A DNA stretch of 64,000 bases from Sphingobium sp. TKS (GTDB lineage Bacteria; Pseudomonadota; Alphaproteobacteria; Sphingomonadales; Sphingomonadaceae). The notes beneath the pieces were generated by a model. That model ran no database searches, was not told the origin of the DNA, and saw nothing but the letters and a program-made list of their open reading frames with translations. This document shows positions 32,269-40,901 of this stretch, in pieces (positions within the stretch are counted from its first letter, which is position 1; every line of letters begins with the position of its first letter). A program made the position numbers and the translations under genes. Location of the stretch: assembly GCF_001563265.1 (NCBI RefSeq), contig NZ_CP005085.1, positions 372,001 through 436,000 of the forward strand, read 5' to 3'.

Positions 32269-32528
32269 CGCGACTCTCCTTCGATGCGGCCGTTGGGATT
32301 GGCCGGTAAGCCGGCGGGTGCCTGACCGGGCTCATGGCCATGCTGATGCCCACCATGGCCGCGGTGCATGAACAGGTGCATGAGCGGGCAGGCGAGCAGG
32401 ATGAGATAGGGCAGCACACCCAGGAAGTGCGCGGTATGCTCGGTGAGGAGGAAGAAGCTAGCGACGAGCAGGAAGCCGATCAGAACGATCTTGCCGCGCT
32501 TGCGCATGCGATGGTCATGTTCGCCCAT
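32265..32528 (-). CDS. DUF2933 small membrane protein
   Basis: An 87-residue protein starting MGEHDHRMRKRGKIVLIGFL with two membrane segments (IGFLLVASFFLLTEHTAHFL, PYLILLACPLMHLFMHRG) and a His/Gly-rich tail (HRGHGGHQHGHEPGQ) that could bind metal. It matches DUF2933. The ATG at 32528 is chosen over a longer in-frame start at 32801. It overlaps the methyltransferase start as ATGA and is first in that operon. Confidence 0.82.
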   Translation of the reverse strand: MGEHDHRMRKRGKIVLIGFLLVASFFLLTEHTAHFLGVLPYLILLACPLMHLFMHRGHGGHQHGHEPGQAPAGLPANPNGRIEGESR

Positions 32529-32715
32529 ATGCCGTCCTCTTCTGGTCAACGTCCGGGCAGCATAGGCTCGAGTCCAAGGAGCAAGGTATAAGTAGAGACC
32601 GAAGTCCCCCGGGCATCGCGCAGGCATGGGTAAGGCGATCGATGGGATCGGCCATCGGCGTTCGGGCGACGCAGCTGTCGGGGAGCAGCAGTCGTGCTGC
32701 GGATTTTGCGTATAG
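32529..32715 (-). promoter_or_regulatory. Upstream region of the DUF2933 operon, split by the transposon
   Basis: 187 bp of non-coding DNA before the transposon. On the minus strand CTCCTTGGACTCGAGCC resembles the dyad core of MerR-family metal promoters, but -35/-10 spacing is not convincing. The transposon separates this region from whatever regulator lay to its right. The last five bases are the TATAG duplication. Confidence 0.3.
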
Positions 32716-32752
32716 GGCCCCTGTGCATTGTAGGGACACAGATTCACGGTAG
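32716..32752 (+). repeat. Left terminal inverted repeat of Tn3-family transposon
   Basis: Thirty-seven bp, three mismatches to the right repeat (in positions 15-18). Confidence 0.9.
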
Positions 32753-32775
32753 GCATCGACGTCAGGGGTAGCCAA

Positions 32776-34137
32776 CTATTTGCGCAGGTTCTCGATGCCA
32801 AGTTCGCGCCACATCCAGGTGAAGTCGTAGGTGGCCATCGGGTCGTTCGCGTCGAGTTGGCTGCTGCTGCGGTTTTCGAGATGCTTGAGCCACCCGGCTA
32901 CTCGGTGCCGGCCTGCGGCCGTTTGAACGGCTGCGCGCGGGGTGATGTCGCCGAGTATGCCGATGGGTTCATCGAGCGTCGCGCGGTACTGACGGTCGAG
33001 CATGGCATGGATGAGCGGGGTTGCCACCTCTGGCGCAATGGCGGGTGCCGGTTCGGACATTGTCAGTCCCTCGGCCCGCGCCGCCATGGCCTGTTCGACC
33101 GTCTCGATCGTGGTCAGCGGCGAGCCGACCAACCCGGCTAGCGCATCGGTCATGAGCGCGGTGCCGCGTTTCGCCCGCTCGGCCGAGGTGACGGCGAGAA
33201 TCAGGGCGCGGCCTTTCAATTCGACATTGCCGAGCACCGGGGTGCCGTCCGCCATCGTCACACCCCACGCCATACGCCCGGTGCTCTTCGCTATTCCGTT
33301 CGGTTCCTCGCCCAGCCAGTTCCAGAAGTGCGTGGTTTCCCGCTGAAGCGCAGGGATAGTATCGAGCCGCTCACCGACCAGCGCCTGGGTCACGCCGCGT
33401 GCGAAGGGAAAGCGCACGCGGTGGAACACCACTTCCTCGCCATCACTGTTGTGCAGCGTAGGGATCGACGCCGGTCCCATGGTCTTGGGAACGACATCGA
33501 ACAGCCATGCCGTGCTGATGAGGGCTGGAAGCGCAGCAAGATCGTCGGCGTCTAGGTTCAACGCGGTGCGCGGGCTGCGCTTGCCCTTCGAGCGCCGCAG
33601 ATCGGCGACGAGCGCCTCGGCCGCCTCCATCGTGAACGACAGCACGCCGCCCGACAGGAGGTGCTTGCCTCCGACCTGCACGACGCGGGCACCGATCCTG
33701 TCCCATTGCTTCAGCGTCTGCGAGGCGCTGCGCTCGGATACTCGAAGTGGCTCGTCGCCCTGGATCAGGTCGCGCACAAGGAAGCCGCTCCCGGGCTCGA
33801 CCTCGCTGACTTCGTAGAGGCTCATCACCGACGATCGAAGGGCACGCAGGTAGATTTTGGTCGAGCCGCTCTCGTTCCAACCCCGGCGCCGAATATAGTC
33901 ATCAACAATGTTCCGGTCCCCGGGTTCGATGGTGCGCGTGAGCAGATCCTCGAACGCGCATCCCCACAACACGCCGGCCCAATGATCGCCGACGATGTCT
34001 GCCAGCTCGTCCGCTTCGAAGTCGAACTCCTCCATCGCCAGACCGAGATGATCGCCGAGCGCCTCGCCCAGATGCTCGCCCCAGGCCGGCGAGGTGGCGA
34101 ACTTCATGACGCCGGACAGATCGTGACCACGCTTCAT
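32776..34137 (-). CDS. Transposon passenger protein with MbcA/ParS-like C-terminus
   Basis: A 453-residue protein starting MKRGHDLSGVMKFATSPAWG; the ATG overlaps the tnpR stop as ATGA. Residues 1-330 form a domain I do not recognise (DRNIVDDYIRRRGWNESGST, FLVRDLIQGDEPLRVSERSA, ALISTAWLFDVVPKTMGP). The C-terminal part (LDEPIGILGDITPRAAVQ, then GRHRVAGWLKHLE) resembles the MbcA/ParS/Xre toxin-binding domain (DUF2384-like), and it ends with MATYDFTWMWRELGIENLRK. It is transcribed with tnpR. It could be a regulator or antitoxin-like protein; no RES-type toxin is nearby. Confidence 0.6.
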   Translation of the reverse strand: MKRGHDLSGVMKFATSPAWGEHLGEALGDHLGLAMEEFDFEADELADIVGDHWAGVLWGCAFEDLLTRTIEPGDRNIVDDYIRRRGWNESGSTKIYLRALRSSVMSLYEVSEVEPGSGFLVRDLIQGDEPLRVSERSASQTLKQWDRIGARVVQVGGKHLLSGGVLSFTMEAAEALVADLRRSKGKRSPRTALNLDADDLAALPALISTAWLFDVVPKTMGPASIPTLHNSDGEEVVFHRVRFPFARGVTQALVGERLDTIPALQRETTHFWNWLGEEPNGIAKSTGRMAWGVTMADGTPVLGNVELKGRALILAVTSAERAKRGTALMTDALAGLVGSPLTTIETVEQAMAARAEGLTMSEPAPAIAPEVATPLIHAMLDRQYRATLDEPIGILGDITPRAAVQTAAGRHRVAGWLKHLENRSSSQLDANDPMATYDFTWMWRELGIENLRK

Positions 34138-34739
34138 GCCTGTTCCCTCTGCTGCTGACTGAATTGCTGGCGGTGCGCGGCGACGATGCGCGAGACCGTG
34201 GGTTCGCTGACGCCGTACAACCGTGCCATCTCGGCACCGGACTTGCGACCGGAGGTGACGGATTCGGCGATTTCGCGACGCTGCTTGTCGCCGAGCTTGC
34301 GCCGTCGTCCGCCGATCCGCCCTTCGGCACGTGCCTGGGCAAGGCCGGCGCTGGTGCGTTCGCGGATCATGGCCCGCTCGAACTCGGCGAAGCTTCCCAC
34401 CATTTGCATCATCATCCGCCCTGCCGCGGTGGTGGTGTCGATCGCTTCGGTCAACGAACGAAAGCCCGCTCCCGCGAGCTCGATCCGCTCCATGATGTGC
34501 AGCATGTCCTTCAGGCTGCGCGACAGCCGGTCGAGCTTCCAGACGACGACGACATCTCCCTCGCGCAACTGCCCGATCATCTCCAGGAGCTTGGGTCGGT
34601 CCCATCGCCCGCCGCTAGCGGTCTCCTCGAATACACGTTTGCAGCCGAGCGCGTCGAGCGCGCGCCGCTGCGTGGCGTTCGACTGGTCGTCGCCCTTCGA
34701 CACGCGGGCATAGCCGATCAGATAGGATTCGCGCGTCAT
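34134..34739 (-). CDS. tnpR: Tn3-family serine resolvase
   Basis: A 201-residue resolvase. The catalytic Ser14 is in YLIGYARVSKGDDQS, with VWKLDRLSRSLKDMLHIMER and GSFAEFERAMIRERTSAGLA in the core and a C-terminal helix-turn-helix (KSGAEMARLYGVSEPTVSRI). It resolves cointegrates at a res site, expected in the 128-bp gap to tnpA (34740-34867). It is divergent from tnpA and coupled to the passenger gene. Confidence 0.95.
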   Translation of the reverse strand: MTRESYLIGYARVSKGDDQSNATQRRALDALGCKRVFEETASGGRWDRPKLLEMIGQLREGDVVVVWKLDRLSRSLKDMLHIMERIELAGAGFRSLTEAIDTTTAAGRMMMQMVGSFAEFERAMIRERTSAGLAQARAEGRIGGRRRKLGDKQRREIAESVTSGRKSGAEMARLYGVSEPTVSRIVAAHRQQFSQQQREQA

Positions 34740-34867
34740 CCAGCTTCTTTCACAAACGGCCGTATCCGGAGGTGGAAACAGGATGCACCAATTTCCGCAG
34801 CCTTGGGCCTTTCACAATCCTCTTTCATTAAGCGGGCAAAAGGCAAGAGGTTTTTGAAGGATGAAAC
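34740..34867. other. Intergenic res region between tnpR and tnpA
   Basis: A 128-bp gap between divergent tnpR and tnpA, the usual place for res and both promoters. I could not define the three resolvase subsites by eye. Confidence 0.5.
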
Positions 34868-37819
34868 ATGCCCGCACGTATTCCGATGACCCAGCGGCAG
34901 CGCGCCGCATTGCTTGCTTTGCCCGACAGCGAGGCGGCGGTGGTGCGACACTATGGCCTCGATGCCGAGGACCTTGCTGCAATCGGCACCGCGCGCACTC
35001 CGGCAACCCGGTTGAGCTACGCCCTGCAACTCTGTTGCCTCCGCTTTCCGGGGCGGCATCTGCGCGCAGGCGAGCTGTTGCCTGCGATCATGCTCGACCA
35101 TATCGCCGAGCAGGTCGGGGTGGATGCAGGCGCCATCGCCGACTTCGCGCGGCGAGCGCCGACCCGCTACGATCAGCTTGCCGCCATCAAGGCGCGCTTC
35201 GGCTTCACCGATCTGAGCCGGCCAGCGCGCGGTATCATGATGACCTGGCTGGAAATCGAAGCCATGCCCATCGTGGACGGGCGTATTCTGCTCGATCGAC
35301 TGCTCGACGAGCTGCGCACGCGGCGCATCGTTATCCCCGGCATCAGCGTAGTCGAGCGGATGGCGGCCGAGGCGATGCTGCGGGTGGAAACCGATCTGGT
35401 CGCTGCAATCCATGATAAACTCGATGCGGATATGCGTCAGCGCCTCGATACGCTGGTCGATGAGAAGGTGCATGATCGACAGAGCCGCTTGTCGTGGCTG
35501 CGCGAACCACAGCCCCGCGTCGCGTCAGCCTCGCTCGCCGAAATCCTTGAGAAGGTCGCTCTGATCCGCAGGACCGGAATTTCCTGTGTTCCGGTCGATC
35601 CCCTGCACGAGCCACGCATGACGCAGTTCGCCCGCGAAGGCGTGCGCTATACCGCCCAGGCCTTCCAACAGATGCGCGCCTCCCGCAGGCGGGTCATCCT
35701 GCTTGCTACGCTGCGCGAGATGGAAGCCACGCTTACCGACGCGGCGATCGCCATGTTCGGCGCCTTGATGGGACGCGCTCACCTTCGTGCCCGCAAACGC
35801 CTGGAACAGGGAATCGCGATTTCGGGACGCGAAGGCCGTGACCGACTGATGCGCATCGCCACCGTGCTGGAAACAGTTAGCCGGGTAGCACGCACCGGTG
35901 AAGATATCGGCGCGGCCCTCAGGGATATCGTGCCTCTCGACATGCTCGATGCCGATGCCGCGATCATCCGTCGTACCGCGGCACCTCACAGGGACGATGT
36001 GTTGAGCGAGATCGCAGCCGAATACCGGACCTTCAAACGAATAGGACCTCTATTCCTGCAAACGCTCGATTTCCACGGCCGGGCCGGCACCGCGGCGTTG
36101 CGCAATGCGATGACGGTCCTGTCGGATCTTGATGGCGACTGGCGCAAGCCGCTCCCTGCCGACGTTCCGCTCGGTCATGTCGAGCGGCGCTGGCACCGCC
36201 ATGTCGTGGTCGCCGGCAAGATCGACCGGACGCATTGGGAGATGGCCACCTACGGGGCGCTCGCCAATGCACTGGCATCGGGTGATATCTGGGTGCCGAG
36301 GTCACGGCTGCACAGGTCGCTGGAGGTGCTGCTCGCGCCATCAAGTGGCGCAGCGCTGCAACCGGTGTTCTCGCTCGGTGATCCACACGCATGGCTCGAT
36401 CAGCGCGCCGCGCAACTCGACAAAGCCTTGTGCGACGTCGCCCAGAATCTGGCCGGACGTGATGCTGCCCTGTTCGCTGGCGAGCGATTGCGCTTCCCCA
36501 AGGAACTGAAGGACGATGATGCCGGGCACGACGAAGGACGGCATCTGACGCTTGCCTGCTACGGTATGCTGCCTGCCACGCGTATCACCGACGTGCTGTC
36601 GCAGGTCGAACGATGGACCGGCTTCACCCAGCACTTCGGGCACGTCTCGACCGGGTTGCCGCCTGGCGATGAGCAGGCCTTCCTCGCCACTCTGATTGCC
36701 GAAGCGACCAATCTTGGGCTGTCGCGCATGGCCGAGGTATGCGGCGCAGGGTCACGCCGCGCGCTGCTGCGCATGCAGACATGGCACATGCGCGAGGAAA
36801 CCTTTCGGGCGGCGCTCGCCTGTCTGACCGACGCCATCCACGCCGAGCCGATCGCCGCCTGGTTTGGGCAAGGACACCGGGCTTCCGCGGATGGCCAGGC
36901 CTTCTACCTGGGCGGGCCGGGCGAAGCCGGCGGAGCGGTCAACGCCCATTATGGTCGCGACCCAGTGGTCAAGATCTACACCACCATCACCGACCGCTAC
37001 GCGCCGCTGCACCAGACGGTGATCGCCGGCACGGCAGGAGAAGCCATCCATGCGCTCGATGGGCTCCTCGGCCATGACAGCAACGCCGATCTGACCGCGC
37101 TGCACGTCGATGGAGGCGGCGTTTCCGACATCGTGTTCGCAACGATGCATCTCCTCGGGCTCGATTTCGAGCCGCGCATTCCTCGCCTGTCCGACCGGCG
37201 CCTCTACGCATTCGAACCTTCGAAGCGCTATGGCAGGCTTGCGCCACTGTTCGGTCACAGGCTCAACCGGGATCTGATCGTCAGCCACTGGCCGGATATC
37301 GAACGCGTCATCGGCGCGATGCGTGATCGCACCGTTACGCCCTCGCTGATCCTCAAAAAGCTATCCGCCTACCGCCAGCAGAACAGCCTCGCCGCGGCGC
37401 TCCGCGAGGTAGGACGGATCGAGCGCACGCTGTTCACGTTGCGCTGGTTCGACGATCCGGCGCTACGCCGCACGGTCACCGCCGAGTTGAACAAGGGCGA
37501 GGCGCGCAACAGCCTGGCGCGAGCGGTCGCCTTCCATCGGCTCGGTCGCTTTCGCGACCGTGGCTTGGAGAACCAGCAAACCCGCGCGGCTGCCCTCAAC
37601 CTCGTCACCGCAGCGATCATCCTGTTCAACTGTCGCTATCTTGGGCACGCCGTCGAAGAAATGCGCCGCCGCGGAAGCCAGATCGATCCGGCTATGCTGT
37701 CTCGGCTCTCACCATTGGGTTGGGATCGCATCAATCTCACCGGCGATTATGTCTGGTCCGATCACCTCGATCTCGACGCCAATGGCCTCATGCCGCTGCT
37801 CATCAAACCGCTACCGTGA
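34868..37819 (+). CDS. tnpA: Tn3-family transposase
   Basis: A 983-residue DDE transposase of normal Tn3 length, starting MPARIPMTQRQRAALLALPD after GAAGGATGAAAC. The N-terminal DUF4158-type DNA-binding region is followed by the catalytic core, visible as TTITDRYAPLHQTVIAGTAG and LHVDGGGVSDIVFATMHLLG with LGLDFEPRIPRLSDRRLY. Its stop codon lies inside the right terminal repeat. No interruption seen. Confidence 0.96.
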   Translation: MPARIPMTQRQRAALLALPDSEAAVVRHYGLDAEDLAAIGTARTPATRLSYALQLCCLRFPGRHLRAGELLPAIMLDHIAEQVGVDAGAIADFARRAPTRYDQLAAIKARFGFTDLSRPARGIMMTWLEIEAMPIVDGRILLDRLLDELRTRRIVIPGISVVERMAAEAMLRVETDLVAAIHDKLDADMRQRLDTLVDEKVHDRQSRLSWLREPQPRVASASLAEILEKVALIRRTGISCVPVDPLHEPRMTQFAREGVRYTAQAFQQMRASRRRVILLATLREMEATLTDAAIAMFGALMGRAHLRARKRLEQGIAISGREGRDRLMRIATVLETVSRVARTGEDIGAALRDIVPLDMLDADAAIIRRTAAPHRDDVLSEIAAEYRTFKRIGPLFLQTLDFHGRAGTAALRNAMTVLSDLDGDWRKPLPADVPLGHVERRWHRHVVVAGKIDRTHWEMATYGALANALASGDIWVPRSRLHRSLEVLLAPSSGAALQPVFSLGDPHAWLDQRAAQLDKALCDVAQNLAGRDAALFAGERLRFPKELKDDDAGHDEGRHLTLACYGMLPATRITDVLSQVERWTGFTQHFGHVSTGLPPGDEQAFLATLIAEATNLGLSRMAEVCGAGSRRALLRMQTWHMREETFRAALACLTDAIHAEPIAAWFGQGHRASADGQAFYLGGPGEAGGAVNAHYGRDPVVKIYTTITDRYAPLHQTVIAGTAGEAIHALDGLLGHDSNADLTALHVDGGGVSDIVFATMHLLGLDFEPRIPRLSDRRLYAFEPSKRYGRLAPLFGHRLNRDLIVSHWPDIERVIGAMRDRTVTPSLILKKLSAYRQQNSLAAALREVGRIERTLFTLRWFDDPALRRTVTAELNKGEARNSLARAVAFHRLGRFRDRGLENQQTRAAALNLVTAAIILFNCRYLGHAVEEMRRRGSQIDPAMLSRLSPLGWDRINLTGDYVWSDHLDLDANGLMPLLIKPLP

Positions 37820-37847
37820 ATCTGTGTCCGCATAATGCACAGGGGCC
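37811..37847 (-). repeat. Right terminal inverted repeat of Tn3-family transposon
   Basis: Thirty-seven bp; contains the tnpA stop. Followed by the TATAG duplication. Confidence 0.9.
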
Positions 37848-37917
37848 TATAGGCGTGCGGCGTCCGCGAACCAATGCTGCGCTCACGAACATAATCGTGA
37901 GAGGCAGGCCCGCGTCC

Positions 37918-39366
37918 ATGCAAAAGAGAAAGAAACGGCACCATTCCCGCGTGACCATCTTCGAGCGTGAAGCAAGGATCGATCTGGCCAAGCGCCCGGC
38001 CGATGGTCTCGGCGTTGCCTTTCTCGGCGCATCGGGAACGGTCACAGGGTCGCGTTATCTGGTGGACGATGGTGAAACTCAGATCGTGGTCGATTCCGGC
38101 CTGTTTCAGGGACCCAGGGATCTGCGCCGCCTTAATTGGGCATCGATCCCACCCGAAGTCGCGGATGTCGGCCAGGTGCTGCTGACCCACGCCCATCTCG
38201 ATCACTCGGGCGCACTACCGCGCATGGCGCGCCTGGGCTGGGACGGGACCGTCCTTGCCACGCGGGCGACCGCGGCCCTGTGCGAGCTCCTTCTTCCCGA
38301 CAGCGGCCATCTGCAGGAAAAGGATGCGGAGTTCGCCAACCAGCACGGCTTCTCCAGGCACCAGCCGGCGCTGCCCCTCTACACCCAGGCCGACGCGCGT
38401 CTGGCATTGCAGCTCTTCCGCCCGATCGAGTTCGGAGCGTGGCATGCAGTCACGGACGGCATCAGGGTGCGCTACCATCGCGCCGGCCACATCCTCGGCG
38501 CGGCGTCGATCGAGATCGACTGGAAGGGGCGGACAATCCTCTTCTCAGGCGATATCGGCCGTTACGGCGATGCGGTGATGAAGGATCCCGAGCCGCCCGC
38601 GCGCGCCGACTATGTCCTGGTGGAATCGACCTATGGCGATCGGCGCCACGAGCAGGTCGATCCGACAAAGACGCTTGGAGATCATGTCGAGCGATGCGTC
38701 GAGAGAGGCGGGACGGTGGTGATCCCGGCCTTCGCCGTGGGACGGGTTCAGTCGCTTCTCTATCATTTCTCGCGTCTGCGCGCGCAGGGACGCCTCCGCG
38801 ACATCCCGATCTTCCTCGACAGCCCGATGGCGATCAACGCGAGCGGGCTGATGTGCGATTTCATGGACGAGCATCGCCTGGCTCGCGCCGAGTGCGAAGC
38901 GGCGTGCAGCGTCGCGCACTATGTGCGCGAAGTGGAGGAATCCAAGGAACTCACCGCCAACCCCACCCCCAAGGTCATCATCTCGGCCAGTGGAATGGCA
39001 ACGGGCGGCCGCGTGCTCCACCATCTCAAGCGCTTCGCGCCGGATGGGAAGAACCTCATCCTCTTCTCGGGCTTCCAGGCGGCGGGCACCCGCGGCGCCG
39101 CCATGATCGGCGGCGCCCGGACGATCAAGATCCACGGCGAGTATATCCCGGTCGAAGCCGAGGTCGCCAACCTGACGATGCTCTCGGCGCATGCCGACAG
39201 CGACGAACTCATGCGCTGGCTCGGGTCGCTGCACGAGGCCCCGCGCCACGTCTATGTCACCCATGGCGAGCCGACCGGCGCCCAGGTCCTGGCGAAGCGT
39301 GTCTCGGAGGAACTGGGTTGGGCATGCAGCGTACCGGCGCTGGGTAGCTGGGGCATGCTCGCGTGA
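37918..39366 (+). CDS. Beta-CASP metallo-beta-lactamase-fold RNase-like protein
   Basis: A 482-residue protein from the ATG at 37918. The metal-binding motif THAHLDHSG, the Asp/His motifs (LFSGDIGRYGD, YVLVESTYGDR), the beta-CASP insertion (VIPAFAVGRVQSLLYHFSRL) and the C-terminal LSAHADSDELMRW and YVTHGEP mark a CPSF/RNase J-type hydrolase, whose relatives cut or degrade RNA. It is the first gene of a three-gene ATGA-coupled operon with nucleotide-salvage enzymes, which suggests RNA as substrate. The transposon ends 70 bp upstream and may affect its promoter. Confidence 0.88.
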   Translation: MQKRKKRHHSRVTIFEREARIDLAKRPADGLGVAFLGASGTVTGSRYLVDDGETQIVVDSGLFQGPRDLRRLNWASIPPEVADVGQVLLTHAHLDHSGALPRMARLGWDGTVLATRATAALCELLLPDSGHLQEKDAEFANQHGFSRHQPALPLYTQADARLALQLFRPIEFGAWHAVTDGIRVRYHRAGHILGAASIEIDWKGRTILFSGDIGRYGDAVMKDPEPPARADYVLVESTYGDRRHEQVDPTKTLGDHVERCVERGGTVVIPAFAVGRVQSLLYHFSRLRAQGRLRDIPIFLDSPMAINASGLMCDFMDEHRLARAECEAACSVAHYVREVEESKELTANPTPKVIISASGMATGGRVLHHLKRFAPDGKNLILFSGFQAAGTRGAAMIGGARTIKIHGEYIPVEAEVANLTMLSAHADSDELMRWLGSLHEAPRHVYVTHGEPTGAQVLAKRVSEELGWACSVPALGSWGMLA

Positions 39367-40901
39367 AGCCCGGGATCATCGAGGACGCCGAAGCAGAGCC
39401 TGTCGCGACGACGCTGCGGGCACGCCGCATCGGCCTGTCGGCTGCCGGAAGCGATCTGATCGCGGTCATGCGCCACGACTGTCCCGTCTGCCGCTCGGAA
39501 GGTCTTGCGTCCCGCGCGCAGGTCGCGCTGCGCGCCGGCGGGCGGGAAATCGTCGTCTCGCTGCTGCACAGCTCCGCGGAGACTCCAGCGCCCGGCGAGA
39601 TCGGCCTCTCCGAATCCGCATGGCAGCGGCTCGGCGTCAGCGATGGCGATCCGGTCGAGATCGCGCACGCCCAGCCTCTCGCCTCGCTCGCCGAAGTGCG
39701 TCGGCGCATCTATGGCAATCGTCTCAGTGACGGGGCTTTTTCAGCGATCATCACCGACATCGCCGAGCGACGCTATAGCGATGTCCATCTCTCGGCGTTC
39801 GTCACGGCCTGCTCAGCGGTCCCGCTCGATACGGACGAAACGATCAGCCTGACCAGGGCGATGGTCGATGTCGGCGAGCGATTGCAGTGGCCCGGAACGG
39901 TCATCGTCGACAAGCATAGCGTCGGTGGCTTGCCGGGCAATCGCACCACGCCGATCATCGTCTCGATCATGGCCGCGGAGGGCCTGATCATGCCCAAGAC
40001 ATCGTCGCGGGCGATCACCTCACCGGCCGGCACGGCGGACACGATGGAGGTGCTGGCACCTGTCGACCTCGACGTTTCCGCAATCCGCAAGGTGGTCGAG
40101 CGCGAAGGCGGCTGCATCGCCTGGGGCGGCGCCGTCAACCTCAGCCCTGCCGACGATGTGATCATCGGCGTGGAACGGGTGCTCGATATCGATGCCGTCG
40201 GGCAGATGGTCGCCTCGGTGCTGTCCAAGAAAATCGCGGCCGGTGCGACCCATCTGGTCATCGACATCCCGGTCGGGCCGACCGCCAAGGTACGCGGCGC
40301 CGATGCCGCCGACACGCTCGAGCGGGCGCTGAGCTCTGTCGCCCAAGCCTTCGGGCTTCGCACGCGCGTGATGCGCGGCCCCGGCGCCGAGCCGATCGGA
40401 CGGGGCATCGGTCCGGCGCTCGAGGCGCAGGATATCCTTGCCGTGCTCCAGGGGCAGCCGGGCGCCGAGGATCTCGCCCACCGGGCCTGCGAGCTGGCGG
40501 GAGGACTGCTTGAGCTCGCGGACGCAGCCCCGGCCCGCGAAGGTTATGCGCGTGCGCGGGCGTGCCTCGAAAGCGGCCGGGCCTGGGCCAAGTTCCAACG
40601 TATCTGCGAAGCGCAGGGCGGCATGCGGGCTCCACCGGTCGCCCGGTTCCAACAGGATATGATCGCTCCCTATAGCGGCCGCCTGGTGAGTATCGACAAT
40701 CGCAAGCTCGCGACGGTCGCGAAGCTTGCCGGCGCGCCGATGGCCAAGGCCGCCGGCGTCGCGCTGCAGTGTCGGCTGAACCAGATGGTGGATGCCGGGG
40801 CTCCCTTGTGTAGCATTCATGCCGAGAGCCCGGGCGAGCTCGACTATGCGGCGGCCTATGCGGTGAGCGACGGGCCGATCTTCGGGATTGAAGCGCTATG
40901 A
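39363..40901 (+). CDS. AMP/thymidine phosphorylase-family protein (archaeal-type)
   Basis: A 512-residue protein with the phosphate-binding motif VDKHSVGGLPGNRTTPIIV, SSRAITSPAGTADTMEVLAP and MRGPGAEPIGRGIGPALEA. The extra N-terminal domain of about 90 residues is the layout of archaeal AMP phosphorylases rather than of E. coli DeoA. In that family a nucleoside monophosphate plus phosphate gives a free base and ribose-1,5-bisphosphate. Its start overlaps the RNase-like gene and its end overlaps the PRPP-synthetase-like gene, both as ATGA. Confidence 0.88.
   Translation: MKPGIIEDAEAEPVATTLRARRIGLSAAGSDLIAVMRHDCPVCRSEGLASRAQVALRAGGREIVVSLLHSSAETPAPGEIGLSESAWQRLGVSDGDPVEIAHAQPLASLAEVRRRIYGNRLSDGAFSAIITDIAERRYSDVHLSAFVTACSAVPLDTDETISLTRAMVDVGERLQWPGTVIVDKHSVGGLPGNRTTPIIVSIMAAEGLIMPKTSSRAITSPAGTADTMEVLAPVDLDVSAIRKVVEREGGCIAWGGAVNLSPADDVIIGVERVLDIDAVGQMVASVLSKKIAAGATHLVIDIPVGPTAKVRGADAADTLERALSSVAQAFGLRTRVMRGPGAEPIGRGIGPALEAQDILAVLQGQPGAEDLAHRACELAGGLLELADAAPAREGYARARACLESGRAWAKFQRICEAQGGMRAPPVARFQQDMIAPYSGRLVSIDNRKLATVAKLAGAPMAKAAGVALQCRLNQMVDAGAPLCSIHAESPGELDYAAAYAVSDGPIFGIEAL

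Larger units (their letters stand above)
32716..37847. mobile_element. Complete Tn3-family transposon (5132 bp)
   Basis: Thirty-seven-bp terminal inverted repeats (starting GGCCCCTGTGCATT; 34 of 37 positions match) lie at 32716-32752 and 37811-37847. The five bases outside each end are TATAG (32711-32715 and 37848-37852), the 5-bp duplication expected for Tn3-family insertion. Inside are a passenger gene, tnpR and tnpA, all apparently intact. It inserted between the DUF2933 operon and the metallo-hydrolase operon and looks recent and mobile. Confidence 0.93.
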
